DNA of 64,000 nucleotides from Ascaris suum (lineage: Eukaryota > Nematoda > Chromadorea > Rhabditida > Ascarididae): NCBI GenBank assembly GCA_013433145.1, contig CM024178.1, forward strand, positions 7,239,260 to 7,303,259. Direction: 5' to 3'. The first letter of the stretch is position 1, and every line of letters begins with the position of its first letter. Below the pieces are notes generated by a model, which saw nothing but the letters and a program-made list of their open reading frames with translations, was not told the DNA's origin and did not search any database. Made by a program: the position numbers and the translations under genes. Shown piece by piece: positions 13,722 to 27,500 of the stretch.

Positions 13722-14997
13722 GACCGATCAATAGTGCATTGAAAGAACTCGTAGATAAGCAATATACAATAAAATCTATTCAAGCAATAATATTTTCATC
13801 CACATTCGAGAACCTCCAAAGCAATAATTATATATGTAAAATTAGCAATCGAATACGCCTTTTAACAATTTGAAACAAATCGACCAATTATTTATCATTT
13901 CTTTATGGAATTATTCGCAATTTCCCTATCAAATAAAATATGCTCTTAATGGAATATTCAATACTCGAATACTTAAATTCCACAATATGAATATATTTTA
14001 AAATATTTGCATATATAACGAATATTCAACATTATTATTTTCTTCCAAAAATATCACTAAATTTTACAGGAAAATTGCCAAAAATGTGAAAAATAAATCA
14101 CCTAAAATTTAAAATTTGAAATATAATTATTTTCTTTAGAGGTCCCTTAGAAGAGAAAAGAAAAAGAAAAGAAAAGAAAACTTGACAGGCACATCGACAT
14201 ATTCGAGCAAATATATTGACAATTTCCTTAAAATCTTATAGACGTAAAAATTTAAAAACAAATAAACGATTGAAAAAAAAAACGACCGATCACTCACAAA
14301 TAAAAATTCACTCTGATTTCACTGAATGCAATAGAATGGCCCGTGAAAACTCACTGAAATAAATTCAAATAAAAACACTCGTTGATTGGCATTGAACAGC
14401 CAACCACTTTTGAAATGCTATTCTTTCAATTACTCTCTTCTCGAAAGTTCTAACTAGAATCGAGTTATAACCAAATTACGAAAACTATCTACTACCGCCC
14501 TTGAATTTTCATACCCGATAAGATTCATTATATATCACAGATAACGGCTTAATAAGCATAAAATGTTTGTAAGTGCCGACAGAGGCGACACACAATATAT
14601 ACTCCGACAATACGAATAGAAAACATAAGGAAGCCCGAAGAGGACAATTCAAAGAATACAAGCGAGTAATAAAGTACTATTCAAGCCTTTTTCTACGTCC
14701 CAAAATAAGGCTCTAAAATTTCAAAAAAAAATCTATCAATTTCAACGATGAAATACTCTCAATTAGGATGGGGATATATCAAACAAAAATCCACTCACAC
14801 CATATTTTCAAAAAAAAAAAATCGAGATTTAAGGATATTTTCAGAGACGACACATCGACGACCATAAAAAGGATGCATAGCATCGAAGAAAAATAAACAA
14901 GAGGTCAAGAGGTCAAAGAAGAAACAATATCTTGAGAAATGCACTTCGATATGAGCTTCGGACTGCCGATATAAAGGAAAACTCGTCGACGATTGCC

Positions 14998-15580
14998 TCA
15001 GCTAACGTATATGAATGTATTCAAGTCGGATGCATCACGGGCGATGAACTTATTCTCGATTAACCACTCAATCTTCAAAAATTATTTTACAGCTGTAATG
15101 ACCGAAAGCGCCAATGTGACACCACCAATTCTCCCCTTCCCCTTCCCTCCCACTACCTCTGCTCGTCACCTATCCCTCTCTCCTCCTCCACCTACCTCTC
15201 CCCCCCCCCCCCTCTTACACTTGTCTAAATACGTCACAATTTCGGGGCAAGATACAACTAGGGTGCGTACCATATCAAAAGTTAAAAAAACTTCTTCAGT
15301 CCTATAATGGAAGAAGAAAAAACTTATTGCAGAAAGGATTTTCATTGAAGGGTAGATTTATTTCCACAAAAACCTCATGATCGGTCTAATTCTGCTCCAG
15401 AAAAGTGAACGAAGCGGCGAGTAGTCGAAATCCTAGGTGAATCACAAAAAAAAAAAAATAAAGAAATTGAATTACCTGTTCTTTAATGAGTTTCCTGGAT
15501 GGTTGGAACATATGTTTGAGTAGTTCAATAAGTTCCGTTTGTAATTGGGCACTTTGACAACGTTTGCGTACTTTCATAAC
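14998..15580 (-). other. cul-5: cullin-5 winged-helix B end with neddylation site (last two exons)
   Basis: Exon 15476-15580 opens VMKVRKRCQSAQLQTELIEL and the last exon reads IEWLIENKFIARD to a TGA at 14998. The Lys in VMK, encoded at 15572-15574, aligns with the Lys of IMKMRK that is modified by NEDD8 in human CUL5. The flanking Met, Arg and Lys residues are kept, so neddylation control is probably intact. Confidence 0.92.
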
Positions 15581-18500
15581 CTTCAATAAATATTCGATAA
15601 CACAACGATGTGAGAATGATTTCCAAAGATATTGGAATTTTACAACGGTTTTATCACCAAATTTTTGGAACGCTTCGAAAAATAAAAATTTCCCAAATAT
15701 TTGAAACATTCCTATAAAAATTTTTGAACAGCGAATATTAAATTCCAATATTATTTAAAATACCGAAAACACTAAATATTAATTAATAACGCTAAATATG
15801 TGATTACTCAAATATCAACATAGCTGTATTATTACTAACTAATATGTGTTCGCTATCGGTATAAAGCAAAAAGCTTCATCATAGCCACCCACTCAATTTT
15901 CGATAAATTCCCCATAAGCTGTGCCAAAAATAATCGACGTTGCTACAGACAATCCGCCACCTTTGCATTCACACTCCCAAACACACAACAACACAACAAT
16001 TAAGCAACAAACGACAAACGAGCCAGGATGGTTAGACTATTTCAAGCAAACGATGACTTTTCAACAATACCACCAATTCATCGTTATTATGCGAACAATC
16101 ACGAATTTGAAAAGGTATTCCAGTAAATATACAAGTATTTCAGTAAACACACAAGTATTTTAGTGTCTGCACAGGTGTTTCAGCACATGCACAGGTATTT
16201 TAGTACATGCACAAGTAATTCGGTATTTCGGTATCAACCGACCTTGACGATCGCCTCTTGCACGCGGAAAACACGTAACGCAACAATATCATCATGCTCG
16301 GCTTGATCACTCGGCTCTGTAGAAAGTTGTAAACGTCCAATTAGATTCACTCGTCCTCGGCTTTGCTCCTTACCGTTCTGAAAGCAATCATCCACACAGC
16401 CTCTTTTTATTAACTTATGAGATCACAAAACAAACATTTTAACTTTCGAAATCCTAAGCTATCGTATTGAAATTATCCTAAGCCTCAAGGTTTATAATAT
16501 ATGCTACTGTGGATCTATGCTATATAGCTCAGAAGGTACTCAAAATCGGATTTAGTGAGGAAATCATTGATGAGTAGCGTTAGCCGAGGATGCTATCCAA
16601 AATTGTGTAATCAAGGAGAGGGCAGCATAGATACCTCTCCACCTGGATTAAATGAAAAAACTTAACGCACAAAATGAATGATTTCATGCATTTTAATAAA
16701 TACTATGAAATTAGCAAACCGTTTTTTGCACATCCAGCTGGTGAAGGATCTGAGGAAAAAGAAAAAAAATTCCGCAATGCTCCATTATTGACAGCTAACA
16801 GAGTCTCCGAATATCCGATTATGCGGTACTCCCCATTTTTGTGATACTAGACAACGCAAATAAACCCGTCCCTCCCCCCCCCCCTCTCCCCGACCCTACT
16901 CTAAGGTAATCAACGAATGCCAGCTCTAAAACAGCGATGTATAATCGAAATATGAACTAGAGAATATTTAAGGACTCTGAAACAATTTCCGCAACATGAA
17001 ATGACTTCAGTAGACAGAATCAACCACGCTCTACTGACAGCTCCTTCCATCCCCCAGAACCATTTAACTTTCAGAAGTTTGTCACCTCTCCTCACACAAA
17101 GATTAGAAACAACTTCAGTACAAGATCATATCTCACAATACACAGGTGCCGGTTAATTCATCGATTCTAAAAAATCATGCCGTTCTCATCTACCAAACGT
17201 ATCGGATAGCAAACTATATTTAACTCAGTTTGCAGTACAACACAGATACATCGCTGTGGAAAACGATTTTCTTTGAAAGTAATTATTTATGCAAAAATTG
17301 ACGAAGGCTGAAACCTTTATAACGGCGAATTGTTGATTAATCCAAAATAGAGTGGAATCAGTGAAATCACGAGGATTCGGGGGTGAACAATCCGTTAGAA
17401 GCACTTGATAACGCATTTTCGGGAATGCTACTAAAGACTGAAAAAAACATTCATAGATGAGAATTAAACGTCATGTTTATTGATGGGTGTTCGTTATTCA
17501 AATAATTACACCAACGAAATCTGCAATGAATATGGGCTTATATACAAATTTATTGCAGCATTTCATAGGAGCGTATCCTTTCGGTTACCGCTCTCATATT
17601 TCGAGTCGGCTCACTTAAATAAGTGTGCGTGAGGCATTCAACTCTAGGTCTTTCTTAATTTGAAAGGGACTTCCACAAATAATACCATAATAAAATTGTG
17701 CCGGAAGTACATAATCGAGCTGCAATCCACTATGGGTTTTTTCTTTCATTTCAATCGTTACATTCTGCAGATATAAACATATATTAAAAAATATGCACAG
17801 ATACCGCCATCATGTTAATAGCACTACAACAACTATAAAGAGGCACAAAGGTGCGATTATTTGTTTGAATGCTTGCGAAACTTTTTTAAATTTAAGAGAC
17901 AGCTAACAACTATTTGAATCAAATATCTCTTCAAACGAAAGCGAATAAAAACGCATAAAAACCTACGAATAAAGTTCTATTAAGTTCTGCATGTGGCAGC
18001 TGTGTGGCAATACGAATGCTCTCATAAGAAAGGCGATCTTTTGCACGATCGTTCCAGCAGAATAATACTGACATTTGTAATGTTGTTACGTCCAAATCGA
18101 ATCTGCCGACTGCATTCCCGAACGTTATCTAAACTAATCACTAAAAGCCCAAAACCAAATACTCCGTAACATCAAACATCAAATAACCAAGTATTAGAGT
18201 TGAATCAGGCGTGAAAACAAGCTGGGAGCCTTGTGGCTGGAGGTAGGGCAGGGATCACGAGGTTGCATACTCTCGAGGATCTCCTAACTGCATAGTGTCG
18301 AAAAAATGCATCAAAAACGACCCACTTGAGCTTCAACTAATCAAAAGATGTACATTTTCCGTGACCGTCTATTCAGCTCCTAAACGTTTACGGCTGCTGT
18401 ACGCCATTCTTCAATATCCCACAGTGTCAACTGCTTTCGAAACCGTAAAAAAAGACGTCGGTCGGATGCATAGCTTCAAGCGACGACATGAAGAACCTGG

Positions 18501-21500
18501 CGCTCCACCTGGAGAACTAAACGCAGCTGTCAATAACTACGAAGATAATAATTACTCAGCACAAATGCTTTCTCAATTCCATACAACTTAAAGTCACGAT
18601 CGTCTCTTCGTGTGTCGCTGCTCCACAAAACTTCAAAACGAATAAGACCTAACCGTTCCATGTGACCAATGATGCAGCCATTGCAGTTTTCTGCCAGAAT
18701 GCTGTTTCTTATAGAACTGATCTACTTCGGGTATGAATTCCTCGAGTTCTCGAGGCATCTGCACTTGAATCCGCTCACCGCCACGCGACCATGCACCCGC
18801 ATTTAATATTTTGATCGATATAGAGTCTATAAACATGAATGCTAACGGAACCAGGCAATTCCATTAGGAAAATCTGAGATGCGATCAAATAAAGTTAATG
18901 CATAAGACATCACAACTATTATCATCTCTTACATCAGTAAGTTGGGAGGTTGGGGGAGGGAGGGAAGGGGGAGGAAGGAGGGTGGAATAGGTTGGTTGCG
19001 TGTTTACAAAAGTAGACGCAAGAGAGGTGCTATGATCGTAATGCTCATAGCAACTTTTGAAAGACATGGTCGTTCACAAATCTCCGGAAAGTGCATCCTA
19101 GAAATGTACAATTTTGTAGCAATACAGATTCTTATAAATACTTTCCCTTAAGTAAGTCATGATCCGTCCACTTTCTCGTCAAGGCAACGACTTATATTGC
19201 TCACCCTTCATATGGGTTATATATTATTATTCACAATATACTATTATTCGAAAATATAGTTGCGCCCGCTGCGCTCTTTTCTGCCTTATTCTTTATATGG
19301 TGCTCGCATTTTCCACTCAGTTCTCTCGGTCCACCCGCCTGTGCCGGGGGTCAGGCCTCCGGTCGGACAATAGAGAAAAAGTGGGGAAGCGGAAATCCCC
19401 TTGCTGATAGCTGATATGTCCAGGACCCGCTTACATTCATGCATATGTGCGTGCATTGTTGCGATCCCCCTTCCCCTCCAGTTTTTGGAAATTAGTACAT
19501 TAAAGTAGACTAGACAAGGTACTTCGCAATCTGATACAACCGATCAAACAATTTTGCTGACACATGTACGACATTGATTCATGATCACGAGTTAATTTTT
19601 TTTGTATTTCACCGCTGAGGAACACGAGTGGATTTCAAGTTCTCAAGCCTTTAGAAACGTGTAACAACATCTGAAGAAAACAATGGCAATTTCTAATTCA
19701 TCAAGAAAGACGGACTGAAAGAGCATTCTCTGAGATAGATTAAACATCATATCTTAGGTGCTAAGCAATTTGCAATAAGCAATAACGAGCTACTAATCAA
19801 ATTCTACTCCTAATTGCACTTAGCGTTTTTTTGTATGCGAAGGGAATTTGCTTCGATAGCATTCTAACTGTATATGAATATTTTAAAATGTTTCTTAGTA
19901 ATCAACTGCACACAAATATATTCTTCAAATTTTTGATTTATCACAACTTCACGACTTGAAGGATTGATGGGTTAGAACCTCGAGCTTCAATTATCACAAC
20001 ACTTACAAAATCAGATCGGCAGCATAATGCCTGCCGTTACGCTGACCGCTCATTGTGCTCTCTATGATGACGTTTTCACACTTCTATTTAATTGTAATGA
20101 GTTACTCGACAAATCGATACCTTCTGATTCCAAGCCTTCCGATATGAGATGCATGCGTAAACGAGAAATATTTCATTCCTTCTATCAGTGCTCCGCTATT
20201 GCTCATGTATATATTAAATAAATCTTATTTTCACATATAAAGAAACGACTTACCTGCGATATTATTGTTGTTCGATCCGATTGACTTCTTAAAAGCGGCA
20301 TTTAAATCCTTATTTACTTCGATATCTTGCAACATACGATACAATTTATTCACAAAATCAGCCGGCATACCCGCATCGCGCAACCTCAAATATTTTTGTA
20401 ATTTATAGCAACTTCTTTATCCTCCTGTGATAAACACTTATCGCCATAAAAATTGAGAACAAATGAATAAAGCAGAAACGCTTGAAAACCACCTCCCCTC
20501 CCTCCTTCCGGCCCGGAAATTGCAATTAGATTACCCGAAGAAAGAACTCATGAATCCAGTTTTGAGCCATCTAAAGAGATAGAATAAGGAAAAAAGAGTG
20601 GCGACCCATGTCATGACTATATATATCTCAAATCAAAACCATTAACACAAAGGAAACTCCATCAGAAACTTTAACAAAGCCCCATGACAAGACTAACGTA
20701 CTACAGGAAGATTCCTTCTACAGAAAGTCAACGGAGCCCTCGAGACCCTCAAATAACTCAAATAACGGAATAATTAAACAATGGAAAATAACTCCCTCAA
20801 ATTTCAATGCATGCCTCTAAAGAAAGACATCAGGAATCTCGAGTAATTGAGAATGACCTTCAAATAACTGAGGTTGACCACTAGGTAAGAAATAACTTAC
20901 CTCGTCACCATATGTTCTTCTTTTTCTTGGTCGGCACTCATCTCTAGAATAAGTCGTCGCGCTAAATGCGCTTTATGGAAACGCATAAAAACGTCTTTGT
21001 TTGCAACATACTTCAATACCAGTAACTGCAATACAATTTTCTAAAGTTACTTCAAAGTTACAAAGACATGCTATATGACTAAATAACTGCAACTGTAACA
21101 TTACTGGTAACAGTCAAACACTCCAAACACTGAGCAACGCCCTTGGTAACAACCCTGTAAACTAAGTAATAGTAACTGCAAAACACTCTTACAAGTCCAA
21201 TTAATTCAGTATCGATTGTTGCGATGCAAAACATACTTTCCAAAAACCTTTTCAATAGCCATACTGAAACCTTTAAATTCAAGAATATTTCAAACCGAAT
21301 TTGGAGATGGACTTCGGTCTTACAAAGGACGAAGAACCAGATTTTAATCGCCTTAGCGAGCATTATTCCAATATTCGAACGAAACTAAATGAGGCAATTA
21401 GATTATCAAAATAAAACGAACCACATCGTTGAGTTTAGCGTCGATTTCTTCGGAGGACAGTCTCTTCGATAATGCAGTCTTCCTTAGCAATAAATCACAA

Positions 21501-24500
21501 AAATTCGCCAATAATTCAGGACATCTTGATTCAGCTTGCACACGTGAACCCCTTTAAGTATAATATTTTGTGCAACTGTTGAGCATTTATTAATACCTCT
21601 AATATGCTTCTTTAGACGGCCTGCTAAAAAACTCTGAAAACGCCACTTCCGGTTAAAGTACTGAAAGATATGCTTCTGTTGAAATAACGAAAAACACCGT
21701 TTCCGGTTAGGAGACGTGGCTCCGTTATTAGACATGATCCGGTCACCAGACTGGCCTTTTTCCCATCCAGTTATCGCCGTATGCCTCGTCCCTCTTCTAA
21801 TTCTTAGTGACTATAAGCACCCGACGCCATCTCTGACTCGAAGACGAATCATAACAGCAATTTAAGCGACCCGTCAATTACCTTCCTCTAGCACTAAATG
21901 CTTTCTTTAAGTGAACGTATACGATTTCAAACAAGCAAAAAAAGAAAAAAGACCAATAAATCTAGTGCAATAAGATACACAATTTGCTCAATCGTTTATA
22001 AACATAAGAAACGAAACGGCATTGCAAACGATCGAATTGTCTGCCATCACATGACGTCATTGCGGTGAGAATATAACGAGGCGAATTTCATAAGTAACTA
22101 TACAAATGGAGAATAATCTTGGAATAAGCTCCTCAAAAAAAACCCTCTATATTCTCCCTAACTTCTAAGAAAAAAGAACTCACTGTTTTGCTTTTGAACT
22201 GGCGATTTCCATTTTGAAAATACACGTATCATTGACAACATCCTGAAATGCCTTATCTCTTGCGGTCAAAAAACGTGGATCATCGTAGAATGCCGTTGCC
22301 ACTAAAGAACTAAATCGTGAGAACATCGATAGTAGTTGCTCCACATATTTCTCTGGATCCTAAAATAATCGATAAAATTAGAATCTGACAATAACTAACA
22401 TTGAATGAAACATGAATTTACTATTGCGTTTTTTGAGACTACATGCAGGTGAATTGAAGCGAAATCAATTCTTGAAAAATGATTGTGTAACCAAACCCAT
22501 TTAACAATGCCGAAGAAACGTATGAAAATCGTATCAGTTTCCTAATCCTCTAAAATTCTTCCTCGACGAAATACGGGGACACGAGGGAAGGGAAGGAGGT
22601 AAGCAGGTGGGGGATGGTGGGGAGGGAAGCCTCCCCCGTGTCCACATTTTTCAATGTAATTCATGCTATGTGAACTATAAAATGAAAAGAAAAAAGGATA
22701 ATTTTGCTAACAACACTAGAGATCAGCGTAATAACATAAAACAATTTGGGATGTACATCACCGCCAAAAACACTTAAAAATAACCGCAAACTTTATTCAA
22801 TCAGAGGTTCAAAAGAACCAACCGTAGTTATGGTACTCGCATTTGCCATCATATCACTCAATGCTTCAGTTCGAATATATTGATCCAAATATTCCAAAAT
22901 TGATTGAATACCCGTCGGTGTTCGCTTTACGAGACGATATAACATTTGTAGCTCTAAATGAAAACCTTTAAAATGCGACCTCCGCAAGTATGCTGTGGAT
23001 AATAAAAATACTAGATCTTGGGTCGGTACCTTTATAATTTATCCTCATAGAAGAAACTCAGTAAAAAGAATGCTAGGGTATCTCATAAAATCAGGCTAGT
23101 CTAAAATAGATGTCCTAATATATGTGTCCAAAACTTTAAACAAACGAATTTATTTTCTCTCAAAAACGTTCGCATTTGTATACAATATTACGTCCCTTCA
23201 GGCTTTCCGTTAATATATTCTTCTCTTTTATTTCCATATGAAGAAGCGAGAATATCGTTTATTTGGTATGCACTGTGGTCAAGTGATCATCGATCTTCTC
23301 ATAAAATCGTTTCTCGAAATATCCTTGTCACAATGCCAGTAACAGATCAAATATCGATCCATAAATAGAAAAAAAAAAAACAAAATCGACTCGTCATGCT
23401 TCAGAATACAAGAAGATATGGTCAAAGCCTTAACCTATAAGTGATTAATGGTGATCCACAACGTTTAACGAATCAATAAGAACTGTGGTGAATTCGAAGC
23501 AATATCCATCGATAATTGCTTCAAATCAGCAAATTGCCAATAAAGCTATCAAAATAAACACAAATAGCTATTCATATTTAAACATCAGCGCATACTTCCA
23601 ATCCATTAGTGAGTACTACTAAAAACTTTATTCTGCTATAGAGCACAATGTGCCGATCATTAAGACAATTGCTTTCAATGATTTAACTAAAACTATGACA
23701 GGGGAAAAAAGAAAAATCAATACTTTCGATGTGATTGTTACTGATTAAATGTAGACATTCGGCAAGCAGTTGCTCTTGAAATTGCACCACCAACACAGAC
23801 ACACAACGTTCCAACAACTGTAATGCACGGATTAAGAATTTGAAAAAAACAATAATAACAATAAAAGTTAAAAAAAGAAGCTTTAAAAAGCAAATAGCAC
23901 CCCCAAACAATAAATATACAATTTTAGGGAAGTAAAAAATTGTGGCAATAAGAGGAGATATTCCGCAACGATGGACGAGGAAGGAGATATATTAATGAGT
24001 ATCGGAGAACTGAAAAACTTGAAATGGAACAAATAAACAAAAAAAAACAATGAAAGATAATATCAGAACTATTGAATATAAATACGTTACTAAAAGTACG
24101 AGAAAATAACTTCATCTACTTTGATATAAATCTAAAGAGAAAAATAAATTAAACTAAATTAAAGAAAATAAACAACTCTTTGTAAAGAATCCGCATTGCT
24201 ATCAAGGTATCGTCTTCCACGTGCCTCTTCTTCACTTAGCTTCGCATCCGCATAGGTCATATAATTTTGTACTCCGTTCGTCTCCAATATCTACAATATT
24301 TGAATTTAAAAGAGATTGTAATACCGTCTAATAATGTAATATTTAATAATTCAGGGATAAATTATAACATCCAATTGTTCAAAAACTCATCGATAAGGCA
24401 TACGAGTGCTAAAAAATCGATCTTGGTCATGCCATATCAGCATGAAATACATCACTCTACTTGCAAAATACTAACATCTTAGTAATAAATTTTGGTAATA

Positions 24501-27500
24501 AAAATCTCCAAGCAAAAAAATTAAAAATACTTACAAACAAAAATATTACTCTAATACTGCTAAACATAATAAAATAATAAAAAACTCTAATATTTATTGC
24601 TCCATTATCGGAAATTATAAACCTTCGCTTTGCAATACTGCAGTTGAAACAGCTAGTGAGAGGAATTGGCAACGTTTTTTTTTTACTTTATTCGATTGCA
24701 AAAATCGATCGAACGCACTCAAATTGCATTTCCACAAATTCGATACTAACAATTACTCTTTCGAAGGAGCCTGTATTCTGACAAAAAACTTCACAAAGCG
24801 GCATCATTTCAGGTAAATTTCAGGTCGAACAGTAATATACACTAACATATCGTCCAAAAAAAAACGAGTTAGCATTAGAAAAGAATTTTTTGCTCAATGT
24901 GTTGGAAAATTATCTTCACAATAATCAATCATCTGCATTTGACCACCTGTGCTATATGCCTTTACTCCTCCTCCTGCCCCCCCCCCCTCCCTCCTAAACT
25001 CTAGAAGATTCCTTTCAGAGAAAAAAAGGAATAAGCGGCTAACATTCAAACGATAATAAATCATAGGCGCAAAATCATTAAAAAAAACAACACATAATTC
25101 GACTTCTCAACCGGCAAAGATCGCCACTGCATCGAAAACGATGGTCCACGCATTAATCCCGAAAAAAATGCACAATTTTTTTTCTTGTTCCCTCTTTTTT
25201 TCTCGATTTTTCGATGATTCGTGTATTCCTCTTAAAACTCGATCAAATGTTTTTAGCTCCAAGCCCAACTGGCACGACGAGAGGGGAGGGGGGGGGGGGG
25301 GGGGAGGAAAGTGCGCAGGAATAGAAAATATTCTGGGAACGAAGCTTTTGTATAAATAAATACTGCAGCACAAATAAATATTAAACAATTTTTTATACGT
25401 GAGATAATGAAAAAAAAGTGGAAAGAAGCCGAAAGAAACACTACCTGAGCAGCACGTGATTTGTAAAATTTTTCAGTAGCATCGATATAGGCCTTTTCAA
25501 AGTTCGCTTTATATACCGCTAATGAATCATTCGCATCGAGGTTCAATGACACTGAAAGTATAATATTAACGCTACCAAACTTCCAGTGATACTCATAAAC
25601 CGATCTCAGCAACAAATTCTATTATGAAAGAATGCACTTCGAGAAAATCTGTCATTTAATTATTTATATGATTTCATTTAACCGTCCCGATTTTTTATAA
25701 AACGTTTCTAAAAGATCGGAATCCTGTTCAGGTCGTGGGCCTCATTCCGGTTGAAACAGCCCAGCCACAAACCTTAAAGTTTAAATGGTCGAGTAATTAA
25801 CCGTACTGCGGTTAAAATGGGAGGGTCAAAAAGCTCATTCCGGTTCAAATATTCTCGTCATAACCTCATTTCGGCTGCTTAGTGTTTAATGCGCGAAAAA
25901 AGGACAAAATAAAGATGGTCACCTAGCTTACATGACAAACACAAAAACCCGGAGTTGCCTACCATGACCTGATTACTTATTAGCGTAAACAAATATGCAC
26001 ATAATCCATGTGGGCTAAAGGAGAAAAGATGATAGGACCATGAGGGACCATCAGCAAGCATCATTCTTTACTGAATGGGAAAATGCATGAAAAAAATCCT
26101 TTCATATCACAAAACAGCAACCGCTCACGATTTCACTCAAGAATAAAAAACATCGTCGAAATGGCAGATCCTCACATCTTGACGAAACCTTCGGTAAGCC
26201 TGGTCCATCGTCCTTCATCCCTGTACTTCCGGTTACACTATCGTGGATTCACATTTCGAATAGATGGTTTCTATGCGCACAATCTTTCTTCACCTGAAGC
26301 TACTACCCTCCTGCAGCAAACTGATTAGCACAATGAAATGTTTCAAAATATTTTGCTTACCATACGACTGCCGAACCCCAATGACAAGTTGTGGATCGAA
26401 TGCTTCACCATTTCGCTCGGCTTCCACCAATCGCATTGCCGCATTTTGAAGTTTATCTTTTATTCCTTGAAATATTGTTCCGTTCCAATCATCTAACATC
26501 TTCTGAAAGAATCCACTTTTGTAGTCTTATAATAAACGAAATCATCGGCCAAAAAAAATCTAACAAAAATTAATGCCCATTAACAGTACACAATTTTTGA
26601 CAACCAAGCACTGTCACATCCACGACTTCCGCGTACAGGAAGTTGGACGACTACCTCAGATGGTAAAGGAAAGCAAGTCAGGCTTGGCAGAAAAATTCTA
26701 TAGCTTTGAAAAGTTCTAAGTTTCGATATGAATAAGGTGGCTAAACATTTTCAGAAAGGGACAATTAACTGAAATTTGCGCTTCCCCTGAGATAAGCTCG
26801 GAGGCGATACGACGTCTAAGGCAAAATATGGCGCACTGTCGGTGAGCATTATAGGCAGGTTGGCAGTTTGGTCTATGACCACAATATTTCGACAAATAAG
26901 GCTAAACGTTGAATGCAATTAAATCTAATCGAAATAGTTTAGAGAAGGTAAATTGACGCAAAAATATGAAACAAACCGCGGACACTAAAGCCGTAGCACT
27001 TTTGACGGCTCGATTTCTACCGGCGCAATTCAAGGCCATATTCTGCTCGAGGATATAGCTGAAAGGTTTAGGTAGATATTCGGTCTGCACGAAGAACTTC
27101 ACCCATTCGGCTATATAGGCTCGTAATATAGCGCTTTCCTCCTCGTGACGCCTGATACGCTTAAATATAAACGTTAATTTAGTTTCAAAATCAACGCATC
27201 TATCCGATGACGAAAAAAAACGCAGTGAAAGCCAAAATGCTGCCTTACCGGACATTTCCCAGGTTTATTATCTTTTCATGGATTACCTATTCAAAAAAAA
27301 GTTTTTTATTCTTTCGAAAATCTCGAGAAAGACAGTGATATGTCAATAGAATTCAAATAAATTAATACCATCTTGTCTTCCCAAAATTAAAATCAACTAA
27401 CCCTTTCGGCAGCTAAAATATAGCGATGCACTTCAATTTCCAATTCCCTTCTCACCATTTCTCCACCTCCATCGACCCAAGTACAAATTCGATGCACCGT

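Larger units (their letters stand above)
10245..14997. other. intergenic between cul-5 and vps-37
   Basis: 4.75 kb with no supported gene. It holds a C17 tract (10687-10703), a 40-bp tandem duplication (13483-13562), an (AAAC)n run (13692-13721), an AAAAG-rich run near 14154-14180, and a region at about 11090-11220 whose ends share a loosely inverted GTTAAG motif and might be a decayed mobile element. A 94-codon open frame on the plus strand at 12591-12875 has no recognisable content. Confidence 0.5.

Noticed and set aside
14993..15307. 104-codon plus-strand open frame
   Set aside because: It is the antisense shadow of the last cul-5 exon (14998-15072) and continues through a pyrimidine-rich, Pro-coding stretch.
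25107..25388. Pro-run open frames on the minus strand and Gly-run frames on the plus strand
   Set aside because: Produced by the G17 homopolymer inside a cul-5 intron.
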